DNA of 64,000 bases from Bog-756 sp963713625 (GCA_963713625.1 CAVQMN010000004.1:434001-498000); one strand, 5' to 3'; shown: positions 1 through 12,171, counted from the first letter of the stretch. Notes: generated from the letters alone by a model not told the origin. A program made the numbers and translations.

Positions 1-102
1 GGGGCTTGACCGGTTCCTTCATACCTACAACCATCATCGGCACCACACAGCCGTCGGAGGACCACCCATCAGCCGAGTCACCAACGTGGATGGTTGTTAC
101 AT

Positions 103-483
103 CTAGCGCGCTTGGCAGAGGCAGAAGGGATGACCGGCCGGATCGGCATGAACAACAAAGACGCAGCCAGATTCCTCGACCCGACCGCCGAGGGCGGTCG
201 CACCGAGGGATGCCGCTCGTACACAGGCGGCCTCCAGGTCGGAAACGGCCAGGTCGAGATGGAGTTGCTGAGGAGACCCATCCGGCCAGTCCGGGGGTGA
301 ATAGGGCGTTGCCCGTTGGAATGCCAACTTGAAGGTGGAGACGCCGACGTGGACCTCACACCACTCCGGATCATCGAGTTCCGCCTGGCCGTCGAGAAGA
401 TCGGCATAGAAGCTGGCGAGGGCAGGAGGGTCCGGACAGTCGAGGACGATGGATCGCAGGGTGATGGTGGCCGAGGACTGCAT
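103..483 (-). CDS. VOC-family (glyoxalase-like) protein
   Basis: A 126-residue protein with the fold signature of the vicinal oxygen chelate superfamily: an N-terminal strand reading IVLDCPDPPALASFYADLL and a C-terminal strand ending in DPAGHPFCLCQ. This is one glyoxalase/Glyoxalase_6-like module, usual length for small actinobacterial members. Substrate cannot be assigned; relatives include lyases, dioxygenases and antibiotic-binding proteins. The ATG at 483 lies six bases after a TAGACA box (490-495, minus strand), which suggests a leaderless message. It is transcribed away from the reductase gene at 595. Confidence 0.85.
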   Translation of the reverse strand: MQSSATITLRSIVLDCPDPPALASFYADLLDGQAELDDPEWCEVHVGVSTFKLAFQRATPYSPPDWPDGSPQQLHLDLAVSDLEAACVRAASLGATALGGRVEESGCVFVVHADPAGHPFCLCQAR

Positions 484-594
484 GCCGGTTGTCTACCCCC
501 TCCCGGCAGGCGGATCCAGTGCGATCGGGGCCGGGCAATCCAAGTATCATCTCGAGGTCACTGCCGACCCAGCTACTTCTGTGGGGAATCGAAA

Positions 595-1545
595 TTGAAA
601 ATCGCCATTGTGGGAACCGGAGCCATGGGGTCGATCTATGCCGGCCTCCTCGGCAAGGCCGGACACGAAGTATGGGCCATCGATATCTGGCAGGACCATA
701 TTGATGCCATCGCCACTGCCGGGCTGATGGTCTCAGGCGCCAGCGGGACCTACGTCGTCGACAGTTTGAACACCGGCCGCCAGCCTGGCGATGCCGGCCC
801 TTGCGATGTGTGGGTGATCGCCACCAAGGCAGCTGCGGTGGAAGGGGTGGCCAGGGGGATCGCCCCACTGCTCCAGCCCGACAGCGTAGTCATGGCGTTC
901 CAAAATGGCCTTGGTGCGGGTGAGCGGATCGCGCGCCATGTACCGGCGGACCAGATCCTGATCGGCATCGCCGAAGGGTTCGGGTCGTCGATCCCGGAGC
1001 CGGGGCACGTGCACCACGAAGGCATGCGCCTCATACGCATCGGTGAGATGAATGGAGGGATCACCCCCCGGTTGGAGGACATCGAGCTGGCGTGGCGAAA
1101 TGCCGGCTTCAACGTCCGCGCCTACGCCGATGTGAATCTCATGGTCTGGGAGAAATTCCTCTGCAACGTCACGCTCAGCGCCCCGTGTGCGGTATTCGAC
1201 GCCACTGTCGGGGAGCTGATGGCAAACGAGGAGTCGTGGAGAATCGCCCTGGCCTGCACGTCCGAGGCCTACCGGCTGGCGGTGGCGATGGGGGTCGAGT
1301 TCTCATTCGACGACCCGTTGCCATACGTCTCAGAATTCGCGGCGACGATTCCGAACGCCAGCCCTTCGATGCGACTCGACCACCTCGCCCACCGACGCTC
1401 GGAGATCGAGGTCATCAATGGCCAGGTCGTAACCCTCAGCCGCCGTTTCGGACTTGCGGCGCCCTACAACGAGACACTGTGCGCCGTCCTGCGTCACCGC
1501 GAGTCCCAATTCCCCGCAGATGAGCGTCCCCACAGATCAACCTGA
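595..1545 (+). CDS. ketopantoate reductase family (2-dehydropantoate 2-reductase-like) protein
   Basis: A 316-residue NADPH-dependent oxidoreductase of the PanE/ApbA family. The N-terminus carries the Rossmann motif GTGAMG (residues 7-12), followed by the family's ATKA and QNGLG segments; the middle has WEKFLCN, whose Lys is the family's catalytic base, and the C-terminal helical domain has RRSEIEVINGQV. I chose the TTG at 595 because GGGGAA lies 7 bases upstream and the Rossmann strand begins there; the open frame extends upstream to 316 but that part looks non-coding. In the pantothenate pathway the enzyme would reduce 2-dehydropantoate to pantoate, but paralogues acting on other 2-oxo acids are common and no other pan gene is nearby, so the substrate is uncertain. 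Confidence 0.88.
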   Translation: MKIAIVGTGAMGSIYAGLLGKAGHEVWAIDIWQDHIDAIATAGLMVSGASGTYVVDSLNTGRQPGDAGPCDVWVIATKAAAVEGVARGIAPLLQPDSVVMAFQNGLGAGERIARHVPADQILIGIAEGFGSSIPEPGHVHHEGMRLIRIGEMNGGITPRLEDIELAWRNAGFNVRAYADVNLMVWEKFLCNVTLSAPCAVFDATVGELMANEESWRIALACTSEAYRLAVAMGVEFSFDDPLPYVSEFAATIPNASPSMRLDHLAHRRSEIEVINGQVVTLSRRFGLAAPYNETLCAVLRHRESQFPADERPHRST

Positions 1546-1672
1546 GCGGCCAACGGGGCGCCGGGGCGGTACATCGTCCGGGACCCTTTTCGATGTCGAT
1601 CCCCTTTTCGACGGCAGAGACCGGCCCCGGGGCGACCGGACCACGCTGGAGACCCGGCCGCCCAGACCCTGC

Positions 1673-3862
1673 CTACTGTGACCGGGCAAGCGAGGGCGGT
1701 GGGTCCGTCTGGGCCAGCTTGCTTCCCTCGATGTCGAGGTCGGGCAGGACACGACGCATCCATTGCGGCAGCCACCACGCGGTCCCCTTGAAGATGTACA
1801 TGCTGGCCGGCACGACCGTCATGCGGACCACGAAGGCGTCGATCAGGACTCCGAGGGCCAGAGCGAAACCGAGTGACTTGGTCGTCGGGTCCGGGGACAC
1901 GATGAAGCTGGCGAAGACCGAGACCATGATGATGGCGGCTGACGCCACGACCTTGGCACTGCCGCGGTAGCCGTCGGTGACGGCCGTGGTGGCGTCCTTC
2001 CGCAGGGACTCCTCCCGCATCCGTGACTCGAGGAAGACCTCGTAGTCCATGGCCAGACCGAACAGGATCCCAAGGAGGATGATGGGCAGGAAGCTGAGGA
2101 TCGGCCCCGGTTTGGCGATGCCGAAGATCCCGGACAGGTGCCCCTCCTGGAAGACGAAGGTCACCGCGCCCAGGGTGGCGAGGATGCTGAGCACGTAACC
2201 GACCACCGCGGCCAGGGGGACCAGCAGGGAGCGGAAGACCAGGATGAGCAGGAACAGGCAGAGGATGATGATGATGGCCAGATAGAGCGGGAGGGCGGAC
2301 GAGAGTTTGGCCGAGATGTCGACATTGAGCGCGGTCTGGCCGGTGACGTAGGTGTCGAGGCCGTACTTGGCCTTCCCCTCGGCCACGACCATCCGGATGC
2401 CGTGGATGAGGTTGGTGGTGGCGACGGCGTTGGGGCCGGTCTTCGGGATCACCTCGACCAGATAGACGTCTTTGGCCTGATTGGGGATGGGCACGCCGAT
2501 GGCCGCCACGTCGGGAGGGAGGTGCTTCGTCTGTGCCTCGTAGAAGGTGATGAAGGCCTGCTTCTGGGTCGGGGTCATCCCCCCGGGGGCGTAGACCACG
2601 ATGAGGAGCGGTCCGTTGGCCCCGGGCCCGAAGCCCTCGCTGATGAGGTCATAGGCGCGTCGGGTGGTCTGGCTGGTCGGCTGCGAGCCGGCGTCAGGCA
2701 GGCCGAGCCTCATGTTGAAGAACGGGGTGGCCACGAACAAGAGGATGACGATTCCGGCCAGGACGACCAGGATCGGCGCCCGCTTGAGGGTGACCACGTA
2801 GCGCCAGGAGAGAGGTTCGTAGCCGGGAGCTTCCGCCTTCTCGATCTTGTGGCGGGCCCAGCGGGGGGCGATGAGCCGGCGACCGGCGAAGCCCAGGAGT
2901 GCCGGCATCAGGGTCGTTGCCGCCAGGACGGCCACCACCACCGCCCCGGCCGCGGCCAGTCCCATGACGGTCAGGAACGGGATGTTCACGACGCTCAGGG
3001 CCGCCAGGGCGATGAGCACGGTCATACCGGCGAAGCACACCGCCGAACCGGAGGTGGCGACCGCTCTGCCCACCGACTCGTGCAGCTCCATGCCCTCTGC
3101 GACCTGCTGGCGGTGGCGGTTCATGACGAACAGCGAGTAGTCGATGCCCACGGCCAGACCGATCATGGTGGCCAGGACCGGCGTGGTACTGGACTCGCTG
3201 ATCCACGCGGTGAGGGCCAGGAGGGCGAGGTTGGTGAGAACCACCCCGGCAATGGCCGAGAAGAGCGGCAGGAGGCCCGCCACGACGGAGCCGAATCCGA
3301 TCAACAGCACGAAGAAGGCGATCAGGACGCCGATCAACTCGGTGTCCGTCTTCGTGGTGGCCTGGGCCACCGCCCCGCCGAAGTTGACGTCGATCCCCGC
3401 CGCCTTCGCCGGGCCGCCCGAGGCGAGAAGCGCGGCCTGGGCCCTGGTGGTCACGTCGGCCACGGCAACGGGATAGGCGACGACGGCGTAGGCGATCCTT
3501 CCGTTCTTCGACACCGTTCCCGACTGATAGGGGTCGGTGACCCCCACGACCTGGGGCAGTGTGCGCAGTTCGGCCACCGTCGCCTCCACGGCCTGGCGGT
3601 CCGAGGCATCGGTCAGCGACTTCGACGCCGGCACCGAGAAGACAACCTGGGCCTGGGCACCGCCGGTACCCGGGAACTTCTGGTCGAGGAGGTTGAGGGC
3701 CTGCTGGGATTCGGTGCCGGGGATGGTGATGGCGTTGCTGGTCGGCTGTTTCACGCTGACCGCCACCACGGCCAGCACCACGATCACCAGCACCCAGCCG
3801 GCCGCAACGTACCGGCGTCGCCGGAAACACCACTGACCCAGCCGGTAGAGCGCTGCACTCAT
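1673..3862 (-). CDS. MMPL/RND-family membrane transporter
   Basis: A 729-residue inner-membrane protein with the two-fold RND layout: TM1 at about residues 20-37, a large extracytoplasmic domain, five TM segments, a second TM-loop-TM block from about 360. The proton-relay Asp-Tyr pairs of MMPL proteins are visible in GLAVGIDYS (about 235-243) and GLAMDYEVF (about 602-610). The family exports lipids, siderophores or drugs using the proton gradient. The start is supported by a strong GAGGAGG box 5 bases upstream. The next gene on the same strand is a lipid-kinase-like protein about 200 bp upstream, so a role in envelope lipid traffic is possible but is inference. Confidence 0.92.
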   Translation of the reverse strand: MSAALYRLGQWCFRRRRYVAAGWVLVIVVLAVVAVSVKQPTSNAITIPGTESQQALNLLDQKFPGTGGAQAQVVFSVPASKSLTDASDRQAVEATVAELRTLPQVVGVTDPYQSGTVSKNGRIAYAVVAYPVAVADVTTRAQAALLASGGPAKAAGIDVNFGGAVAQATTKTDTELIGVLIAFFVLLIGFGSVVAGLLPLFSAIAGVVLTNLALLALTAWISESSTTPVLATMIGLAVGIDYSLFVMNRHRQQVAEGMELHESVGRAVATSGSAVCFAGMTVLIALAALSVVNIPFLTVMGLAAAGAVVVAVLAATTLMPALLGFAGRRLIAPRWARHKIEKAEAPGYEPLSWRYVVTLKRAPILVVLAGIVILLFVATPFFNMRLGLPDAGSQPTSQTTRRAYDLISEGFGPGANGPLLIVVYAPGGMTPTQKQAFITFYEAQTKHLPPDVAAIGVPIPNQAKDVYLVEVIPKTGPNAVATTNLIHGIRMVVAEGKAKYGLDTYVTGQTALNVDISAKLSSALPLYLAIIIILCLFLLILVFRSLLVPLAAVVGYVLSILATLGAVTFVFQEGHLSGIFGIAKPGPILSFLPIILLGILFGLAMDYEVFLESRMREESLRKDATTAVTDGYRGSAKVVASAAIIMVSVFASFIVSPDPTTKSLGFALALGVLIDAFVVRMTVVPASMYIFKGTAWWLPQWMRRVLPDLDIEGSKLAQTDPPPSLARSQ

Positions 3863-4059
3863 GGATCCTCCTCGGGGAGCAGACCGGGCCCGCGACGGGC
3901 GACGGCCACGAGGCTACGCGACGGCCTGGGAGCGGAAGCGGAACTGCCGGAGTGGGCGCGCCCGGTGGGGAGAACGGACTGCCAGCGGACCCGGCGGCGG
4001 TCCGACGCCACCGGGGACACGAGATGAAAAGGGGAGTCAGGGAGATCCGGCGCGGCGTT

Positions 4060-5451
4060 CTACCCGTGGGCTTCGTCGCCATCCACCCCGATGACATCAC
4101 CGCCTGGTTTCCCCCGGGCGACTCGGGCCAGGGCGACAATGGTGCTGCGTGACACGAGATGGACGGCCCGGGCGGCCGGAGATCTACCCGGAGCATGCAG
4201 AGGAATTCGCACCCGCAGCGCGGCGGGGGATACTTCGAACACCAGGGGTGGATCCATGCGCAGCGCTTCCCCGTCGATACCGATCTCGACCGGTCCGTCG
4301 GCGCTGATCTCGAATCGCTTCACCGTCCACTCGGCCCAGCCGGAGAAGCGATGGAGCTGGCCGGCGAGTTCGAGGGAGACGAATCTGGCGGCATCGTTGG
4401 CGCCGTCGATCGTGGCCACGGCGACACCCAACACTCCTTCATCGAGGCGCTCACGGGTACCTCTGCCCGCGAATCGGTGCAATTCGTAGGGGTTGTTCGA
4501 AACCAGGATCACGTCGGCCGTCGAGTGGGGCGTCCCGTCGGGCTCGGTAAACCGCAGATCCGGGCCCGCAGCCCCCGGTCCGAGGAGATCGGGGAGCATG
4601 TCGGCGACCGTCTTGCGCTTGGCCTCCCGGTAGTCGGGTGACTGGACGACCTTGGCATAGAGGCCGAGGGTGGCATTGTTCACGAAGGTGCGGCCGTTCA
4701 CACAAGCCAGGTCGATCCGCCGTTCGAACCCTTCGTCGAACGCATCGAGAGCACCGACGACGTCGTCGCGGTCCAAACCCAGGTCGAGAGCAAAGTGATT
4801 CCTCGTGCCGGCCGGGACAACCACGTAGGGAAGGTCGTGACGGATGGCCACGGTGGCGACCAGGGCCTGGGAGCCGTCCCCGCCGGCCATACCGATGATG
4901 TCGGCGCCCCGTGCCACCGCATCCTCGGCCAGCTGCACCAGATCATCTCCGGGACCGAGGACGATGGCTTCGATACCCCGTTTCCCGCACTCTTCGACCA
5001 GGTGGAACCGCTCCGCCTTTCCCCCACCCGATTTCAGGTTCATGATCAGGACGGGATGGTGCGATGGGCCGCCACGGGCGGCGGCACCCTTCCCGGCATG
5101 AGCCGTCCGGTCGTCCCGGCCGAGGGCGACGCGTCCCGAGGCCACGGACACCACCCCGAGCAGGACGACGGCGACGATCCGGAGGAGGCGGTGGTCAGCC
5201 CAGAGGAAGCCGGCGACCAGCAGGCCGAGTCCGACCAGGACCACGAGGACAGCGCCAAATCGGAATGCGCCCCTCCGGGTCAGCGCATGCCAGGCGCCGA
5301 GGACCACGACGACCAGCCCGACCAGGAGAAGAAGCAGCGGCCCGAGGTTCATGATCCCGCCGACGAACAGAGCCGCCACCGCGCCCAACAGTGACGCCAG
5401 GGCCACGACAGCGGCCATCCGTCGCATCCCGGAGGGGTGAGGATCACTCAT
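4060..5451 (-). CDS. membrane-anchored diacylglycerol kinase-like lipid kinase (YegS/DagK type)
   Basis: A 463-residue protein. Residues about 10-110 hold four hydrophobic segments; the rest is a DAGK catalytic fold with NLKSGGGK (138-145, phosphate-binding) and the family's GGDGS motif in MAGGDGS (188-194), then a C-terminal beta domain. It probably phosphorylates a lipid such as diacylglycerol or a sphingoid-like base at the cytoplasmic face. I set the start at the ATG at 5451, directly before MSDPHPSGMRRM; the upstream extension to 5598 has no protein-like character. N-terminal fusion to multiple TM segments is less common than the soluble form. Same strand as the MMPL gene downstream. Confidence 0.87.
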   Translation of the reverse strand: MSDPHPSGMRRMAAVVALASLLGAVAALFVGGIMNLGPLLLLLVGLVVVVLGAWHALTRRGAFRFGAVLVVLVGLGLLVAGFLWADHRLLRIVAVVLLGVVSVASGRVALGRDDRTAHAGKGAAARGGPSHHPVLIMNLKSGGGKAERFHLVEECGKRGIEAIVLGPGDDLVQLAEDAVARGADIIGMAGGDGSQALVATVAIRHDLPYVVVPAGTRNHFALDLGLDRDDVVGALDAFDEGFERRIDLACVNGRTFVNNATLGLYAKVVQSPDYREAKRKTVADMLPDLLGPGAAGPDLRFTEPDGTPHSTADVILVSNNPYELHRFAGRGTRERLDEGVLGVAVATIDGANDAARFVSLELAGQLHRFSGWAEWTVKRFEISADGPVEIGIDGEALRMDPPLVFEVSPAALRVRIPLHAPGRSPAARAVHLVSRSTIVALARVARGKPGGDVIGVDGDEAHG

Positions 5452-5797
5452 CGACGGCCACCGCCGTCCGATGGGCAGGCGACCGGCGGCGTCCCGCCCT
5501 CTCGCCGGCTCCCAGGGATAACCCTCGTGAACCTGTCCATCACCCATCCGGGCCACACCCCACTCGATCTCACCACTCGGATCCATTGCCGGGCCCAACG
5601 GTAGCTGCGGCCCTGGACGGCGGCCAACGATCCTTCGCCGTGGTCACGACGTCCACGAGTTGCGGAAGCACGGGCCGGGCCGGGCAGCCATAGAATCGGC
5701 AGGCCATCGGAGACCGGCTCCGCGCCGAGAAGGCGACAGCCGGGCGCGAGCTGTCGGTTCGGTGAGCGTTCCGCCATGATGGGGGTGCATACACGCC
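5452..5797. other. 346-bp divergent intergenic region
   Basis: It separates the lipid-kinase gene (minus) from the flavoprotein gene (plus). No frame reads like a protein. The only promoter-like element I can see for the plus-strand gene is a TAGAAT -10 box at 5691-5696 without a recognisable -35 element; it would give a leader of about 95 bases. Confidence 0.4.
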
Positions 5798-7078
5798 ATG
5801 TCCATGATCGACTACGACGCCAGGCCCGTCACCCCTCAGGTGCTGCTGGTCGGCCAACGGGCGTCTTCGATCGGCTACAGCATCCGCGACTTTCTCAGCC
5901 GCAACGGGGTCCCCTACGAGTGGGTCGACGTGGACGACGACCAGCGGGTCGCCGGGCTGTTGTCCGAGGGTGAGCGGACGGCGGACCAGCTCCCCGTCTG
6001 CGTCCTCCCCAACGGCATCCGACTCGCTCCGGCCACCCTGGAAGGCATCGCGGCCGGGCTGGGGATGCTGACAGCCCCGTCATTGTCGGAGTACGACCTC
6101 ACCATCGTGGGCGCCGGCCCCGCCGGACTGGCCGCGGCCGTGTACGCCGCATCCGAAGGGCTGCACGCCGTGGCCATCGAGGCGGTGGCGCCCGGAGGTC
6201 AGGCCGGGACGACCTCCATGATCGAGAACTATCTCGGATTTCCTCAGGGCATCAGCGGAAGCGAGTTGGCGACACGGGCGACGGCCCAGGCCAAGCGGTT
6301 CGGGGCCGAAGTCCTTCTCGCCCGGCGCCTGTCCGACATCACGAGAGACGGCCCGGGCTATGTCGCCCGACTCTCCGACGGCACCGCCCTGCGGTCACGG
6401 GCCATGCTCGTGGCCAGTGGCGTCGACTGGCGACGCCTCGAGGTTCCCGGCATCGAGGAACTCCTCGGCTCAGGCGTGTACTACGGCGCCGGCCCGAGCG
6501 AGGCGGTCACCTGCCGTGGCTGCCGGGTCGCCATCATCGGAGGGGGGAACTCGGCCGGCCAGGCGGTCGTGCGCTTCTCGCGCTACGCCTCGCAGGTGAC
6601 CCTGCTGGTCCGGGGTCGCGCCCTCGAGTCCTCCATGTCCCAGTACCTGATCAGCCAGGTGCGGGCCCTCGGGAATGTCGAGGTCCGGACCGAATCGGAG
6701 GTGGTCAGCCTGGAATCGGATAGCCGGCTCCGGGCCCTCATGGTCTCGTCCGGGGACACCGTGTCGAGAGTGGACGCCGACGCCCTCTTCGTCTGCATCG
6801 GAGGGGTGCCCCGCACCCAGGGAGCAGCCGACGCCGGCGTTGCTCTCGACCGGGCCGGCTATGTCCGCACCGGAGCCGAACTCGGCGCATCACCCTCCGA
6901 CCTTGACGGGTGGGCGCTCGACCGTCAGCCCCTGCCCCTCGAAACGAACTGTCCCGGGCTGTTCGCGGCCGGTGATGTCCGGAGTGGTTCGATCAAACGC
7001 TGCGCGGCGGCCATCGGTGAGGGGTCGATGTCGGTGGCCCTGGTCCACCAGCGCCTCGCCGAAGTCGGCGGTGAGTGA
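5798..7078 (+). CDS. thioredoxin-reductase-like FAD/NAD(P) oxidoreductase with an N-terminal thioredoxin/glutaredoxin-like domain
   Basis: A 426-residue protein. Residues 13-85 resemble a glutaredoxin/thioredoxin-like half (VLLVGQRASSIGYSI, later CVLPNG) without a CxxC. The rest is a two-Rossmann flavoprotein: FAD motif GAGPAG (105-110), NADP motif GGGNSAG (248-254) and the C-terminal FAD contact AAGDVRSGSIKRCAAAIGEG. The dithiol CATC of true thioredoxin reductases is replaced by an Ala-Gly-Pro stretch; a CRGC sits at 239-242, a few residues before the NADP site. Similar cysteine-less proteins are known in actinobacteria, usually annotated as fused response-regulator/TrxR. The partner is unknown. 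The stop overlaps the GTG of the next gene, so the two are probably co-translated. Confidence 0.85.
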   Translation: MSMIDYDARPVTPQVLLVGQRASSIGYSIRDFLSRNGVPYEWVDVDDDQRVAGLLSEGERTADQLPVCVLPNGIRLAPATLEGIAAGLGMLTAPSLSEYDLTIVGAGPAGLAAAVYAASEGLHAVAIEAVAPGGQAGTTSMIENYLGFPQGISGSELATRATAQAKRFGAEVLLARRLSDITRDGPGYVARLSDGTALRSRAMLVASGVDWRRLEVPGIEELLGSGVYYGAGPSEAVTCRGCRVAIIGGGNSAGQAVVRFSRYASQVTLLVRGRALESSMSQYLISQVRALGNVEVRTESEVVSLESDSRLRALMVSSGDTVSRVDADALFVCIGGVPRTQGAADAGVALDRAGYVRTGAELGASPSDLDGWALDRQPLPLETNCPGLFAAGDVRSGSIKRCAAAIGEGSMSVALVHQRLAEVGGE

Positions 7079-7719
7079 CGTGGGCATCTCCCCCGCGCCC
7101 GGCCCGACCGGGGACCAGTCCATGGTGGGCCCGACCGAGGCGGCGGAGGCGGAGTTCTCACGGGTGGCGTCAGCGGAGCAGCTGGGCGCCGTCGCCCGTG
7201 CCCTCGAAGGCAACGGCATGACCTGCACGATGGCCGGCTCCGGCGGAGAGGCGAGGACGGCCGTCCGGTCCATCCTCCCGGTGGGAGCCGAGGTCTACAA
7301 CAACACGTCCCGTACCCTCGAAGTCATCGGTGTCGCCGAGGACATCGAGCGCTCGGGGCAGTATCAGCCGCTCCGCCCCCGCCTCTACCGGATGGATCGC
7401 GAGATGCAGGGTCGTGAGATGCGCCAGCTGTCGGCGTCACCCGATTGGGTCGTGGGCAGCGTCCACGCCCTGACCGAAGACGGCTCGCTTCTCATCGCCT
7501 CGGCCAGCGGCAGCCAGCTCGGTCCCATCGTCTCGGGAGCGGGCCACGTGGTCGTCGTGGTGGGAGCGCAGAAGATCGTTCCCGATCTCGATACCGGACT
7601 GCGACGCATCGAGGAGTACTGCTTCCCTCTCGAGGATCGCCGAGCCAGGCAGGCCTACGGCGTACCCAGCGGGGTCAACAACGTTCTCATCATCAACAGA
7701 ACGGTCGTCCCCGGTCGGA

Positions 7720-10134
<2,415 letters not shown>

Positions 10135-10212
10135 GACCTGCCCGCCTGTCCTGCACGGCCGATCAGCCGCGACAGCCCACGGCGGCGACGCCACCGGGGC
10201 GCGGATCGCTGA

Positions 10213-10449
10213 TCAATCGTCAGGGAGTGACGCAAACTCACGCTTGGTCTTCCGGTACCACCCCAGCCCCGAGAAGGGATTCTTCCACCGACCCTTCATC
10301 TCCTTCAACGCCGCCTCGTGCGCTTCGTCCCCCCCGGCCACCATCTCTTTGAGATGGCTGTCCTGTGTCTTGATGACCTCGTCGGCGCTCTTGCCCTGGA
10401 GCGGGAAATCGCACGGTCCCCCCAACTGTTGGCAGGTCATTGTCTTCAT
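10213..10449 (-). CDS. DUF1059 small protein
   Basis: A 78-residue protein beginning MKTMTCQQLGGPCDF, which is the hallmark of DUF1059 (two Cys in TCxxLGGxCD, followed by a helix with repeated KEM). It ends with a basic GWYRKTKREF segment. Function unknown; family members are small cytoplasmic proteins often near stress or detoxification genes. A perfect AAAGGAGG box lies about 9 bases upstream. It is followed downstream by the UvrA-like gene and preceded by a VOC gene on the same strand. Confidence 0.88.
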   Translation of the reverse strand: MKTMTCQQLGGPCDFPLQGKSADEVIKTQDSHLKEMVAGGDEAHEAALKEMKGRWKNPFSGLGWYRKTKREFASLPDD

Positions 10450-10486
10450 GGATGCGCCTCCTTTCGGTCCGGGTCAGCCCGGAGGT

Positions 10487-10885
10487 TCAGGCCTGGGCGA
10501 TGCGGACGAGGTTGCCGGAGGGATCGCGGAAAGCGCAATCGGTCACTCCCCACGGTTGGGAAGCCGGCTCCTGGAGCACCTCCGCGCCCGAGGCCCGGAC
10601 CTTCTCGAAGGTGGCGTCGAGGTCGTCGGCGCGGAAAATCGCGGCCTGCAGTGACCCCTGGGTCACCAGCGACAAGAGGGCGTCACCTTCGGCTTGCGAA
10701 CGGCCCCCATGGGGTTGGAACAGGACGATGTCCACGTCCTGCCCGGAGGCGCCGACGGTCACCCATCGGAAGCCCTGGGACGCGACATCGGCACGCACCT
10801 CGAGGCCCAGCGCGTCGCGATAGAAACCCAGCGCCGCGTCGGGATCATGCACGGGGATGAACATGGCGGAAACGGAGACTGGCAT
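10487..10885 (-). CDS. VOC-family protein (bleomycin-resistance/glyoxalase type)
   Basis: A 132-residue single-module VOC protein: FIPVHDPDAALGFYRDALGLEVR at the N-terminus and CAFRDPSGNLVRIAQA at the C-terminus, with the metal-site-type HGGRSQAEG region between. The ATG at 10885 is six bases after TACGGT (10892-10897 minus strand), so the mRNA is probably leaderless; the longer open frame to 10990 is rejected. VOC genes of this type commonly pair with a stand-alone AraC regulator, and one lies just upstream (11015-11425), same strand. Confidence 0.88.
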   Translation of the reverse strand: MPVSVSAMFIPVHDPDAALGFYRDALGLEVRADVASQGFRWVTVGASGQDVDIVLFQPHGGRSQAEGDALLSLVTQGSLQAAIFRADDLDATFEKVRASGAEVLQEPASQPWGVTDCAFRDPSGNLVRIAQA

Positions 10886-11014
10886 GCGATCACCGTAACA
10901 GCGGCAACCAGCCGTTGGCTTCTCCGATCCTGCTCGCTTCGCGCCATTCGGCCTCCGACGGACGCCGGCCGCACCCGGTCGGCCGCCCACCTGGCCGGGG
11001 AGGTCAGCCGACGT

Positions 11015-11425
11015 TCAGACGCCGGCCAGAACCCGCTGGGGTCGGGTGGCGAACATGCTCACGCACGAGGGAACGACCTCGAAGTCGCGGTGGTCGAGGT
11101 CGCGGTAGTTCGACGGGGTCATGCCCACAATTTCGGTGAACCGTGAGCTGAACGAGCCGAGCGACGTGCACCCGACGGCCACGCAGGCGTCGGTCACCGA
11201 TTTCCCTTGGCGCAGCAGCGCCTTGGCCCGCTCGATGCGTCGGGTCATGAGATAGGAGTAGGGGGTCTCGCCGTAGGCGGCCCGGAACTTGCGCGAGAAG
11301 TGGGCCGGGGACATGAGAGCGGTTCGGGCCATGGCCGGGACATCGAGGGGCAGCGCGTAGTTGCGGTCCACGTGATCGCGGGCCCGACGCAGGTGCACGA
11401 GATCGGCCATCTCCTCGGGGGTCAT
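11015..11425 (-). CDS. AraC-family transcriptional regulator (HTH domain only)
   Basis: A 136-residue protein that is essentially one AraC DNA-binding domain: first helix-turn-helix in DVPAMARTALMSPAHFSRKF, the linker YSYLMTRRIERAKALL, second HTH in VTDACVAVGCTSLGSFSSRF and the GMTPSNYR end. No ligand-binding domain is present, as in MarA-like forms. The ATG at 11425 follows TACGGT (11432-11437) by six bases, indicating a leaderless start. It probably regulates the VOC/DUF1059 genes downstream (inference from neighbourhood). Confidence 0.88.
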   Translation of the reverse strand: MTPEEMADLVHLRRARDHVDRNYALPLDVPAMARTALMSPAHFSRKFRAAYGETPYSYLMTRRIERAKALLRQGKSVTDACVAVGCTSLGSFSSRFTEIVGMTPSNYRDLDHRDFEVVPSCVSMFATRPQRVLAGV

Positions 11426-11651
11426 ACATCGACCGTACCCGACCGGGCACCTCCCGGTCGACGGACGGGCCCTTCCCCACCGCCGGGAGCTGACGAGCAG
11501 GACCGGCCACCAGGCGTGACGCCGGGGAGGGCGACAGGACCGACCTGTCCCTCTCCGTAGCGCCGGTCTCCTCAGCGGCATAGGTTGGCAGGGCCGACCC
11601 GGTCTACGCTGGGACACGCACAACGCGGCGGACGAGCCCGGGAGAGGCGCC

Positions 11652-12140
11652 ATGGGAAATGAGGCATGCGAACCCGTGTCGGTATCCCGACGGATCCAGG
11701 CTCCGATCGGCGACATCTTCGAGGTCCTGGCCGACCCGGGCCGGCACCCCGAGTTCGACGGCTCCGGAATGTTGCGGCCGGGTGCCGGTCGTGAGCCCGT
11801 CTCCGGGGTGGGGGACGTCTTCGTCATGAAGATGCACTTCACGGCCATGGGCGACTACGAAATGCACAACCGCGTCGTGGCCTACGAGACCGACCGGTGC
11901 ATCGCCTGGGAACCCGGCCGACAGGACGCCGACCGGGCCGAGGGCGACCTGACCCCGAACGGGTCACGCTGGCGGTTCGATCTCACCGCCGACGGCCCGG
12001 CGGCCACCGTGGTCACCGAGACCTACGACTGTTCCGGTTGCTCCGCTGAGGTTCGTCACTCCCTGGACAACGGCAGGCGGTGGATCACGGGCATGACCGA
12101 GACGCTGGAGCGGCTCGACCAACTCTGCACCGAAGGGTGA
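11652..12140 (+). CDS. SRPBCC (START/polyketide-cyclase-like) family protein
   Basis: A 162-residue protein with the SRPBCC pattern: VSVSRRIQAPIGDIFEVLADPGRHPEFDG at the start, VFVMKMHF, and a long C-terminal helix containing SLDNGRRWITGMTETLERL. Such proteins bind hydrophobic ligands in a deep cavity; catalytic role unknown. A GGGAGAGG box precedes the ATG. The methyltransferase gene starts 31 bases downstream, so the two are probably one operon. Confidence 0.85.
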   Translation: MGNEACEPVSVSRRIQAPIGDIFEVLADPGRHPEFDGSGMLRPGAGREPVSGVGDVFVMKMHFTAMGDYEMHNRVVAYETDRCIAWEPGRQDADRAEGDLTPNGSRWRFDLTADGPAATVVTETYDCSGCSAEVRHSLDNGRRWITGMTETLERLDQLCTEG

Positions 12141-12171
12141 GCGACCGGCGATCGGCACGGACACCCTGGCC

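Noticed and set aside
316..594. Upstream extension of the ketopantoate-reductase-like gene
   Set aside because: The first 93 codons lack family similarity; TTG 595 with a good ribosome site starts exactly at the Rossmann strand.
2138..4027. Long plus-strand frame of 629 codons opposite the MMPL gene
   Set aside because: It is a GC-rich shadow of the transporter; composition is Gly/Asp/His-rich and shows no domain.
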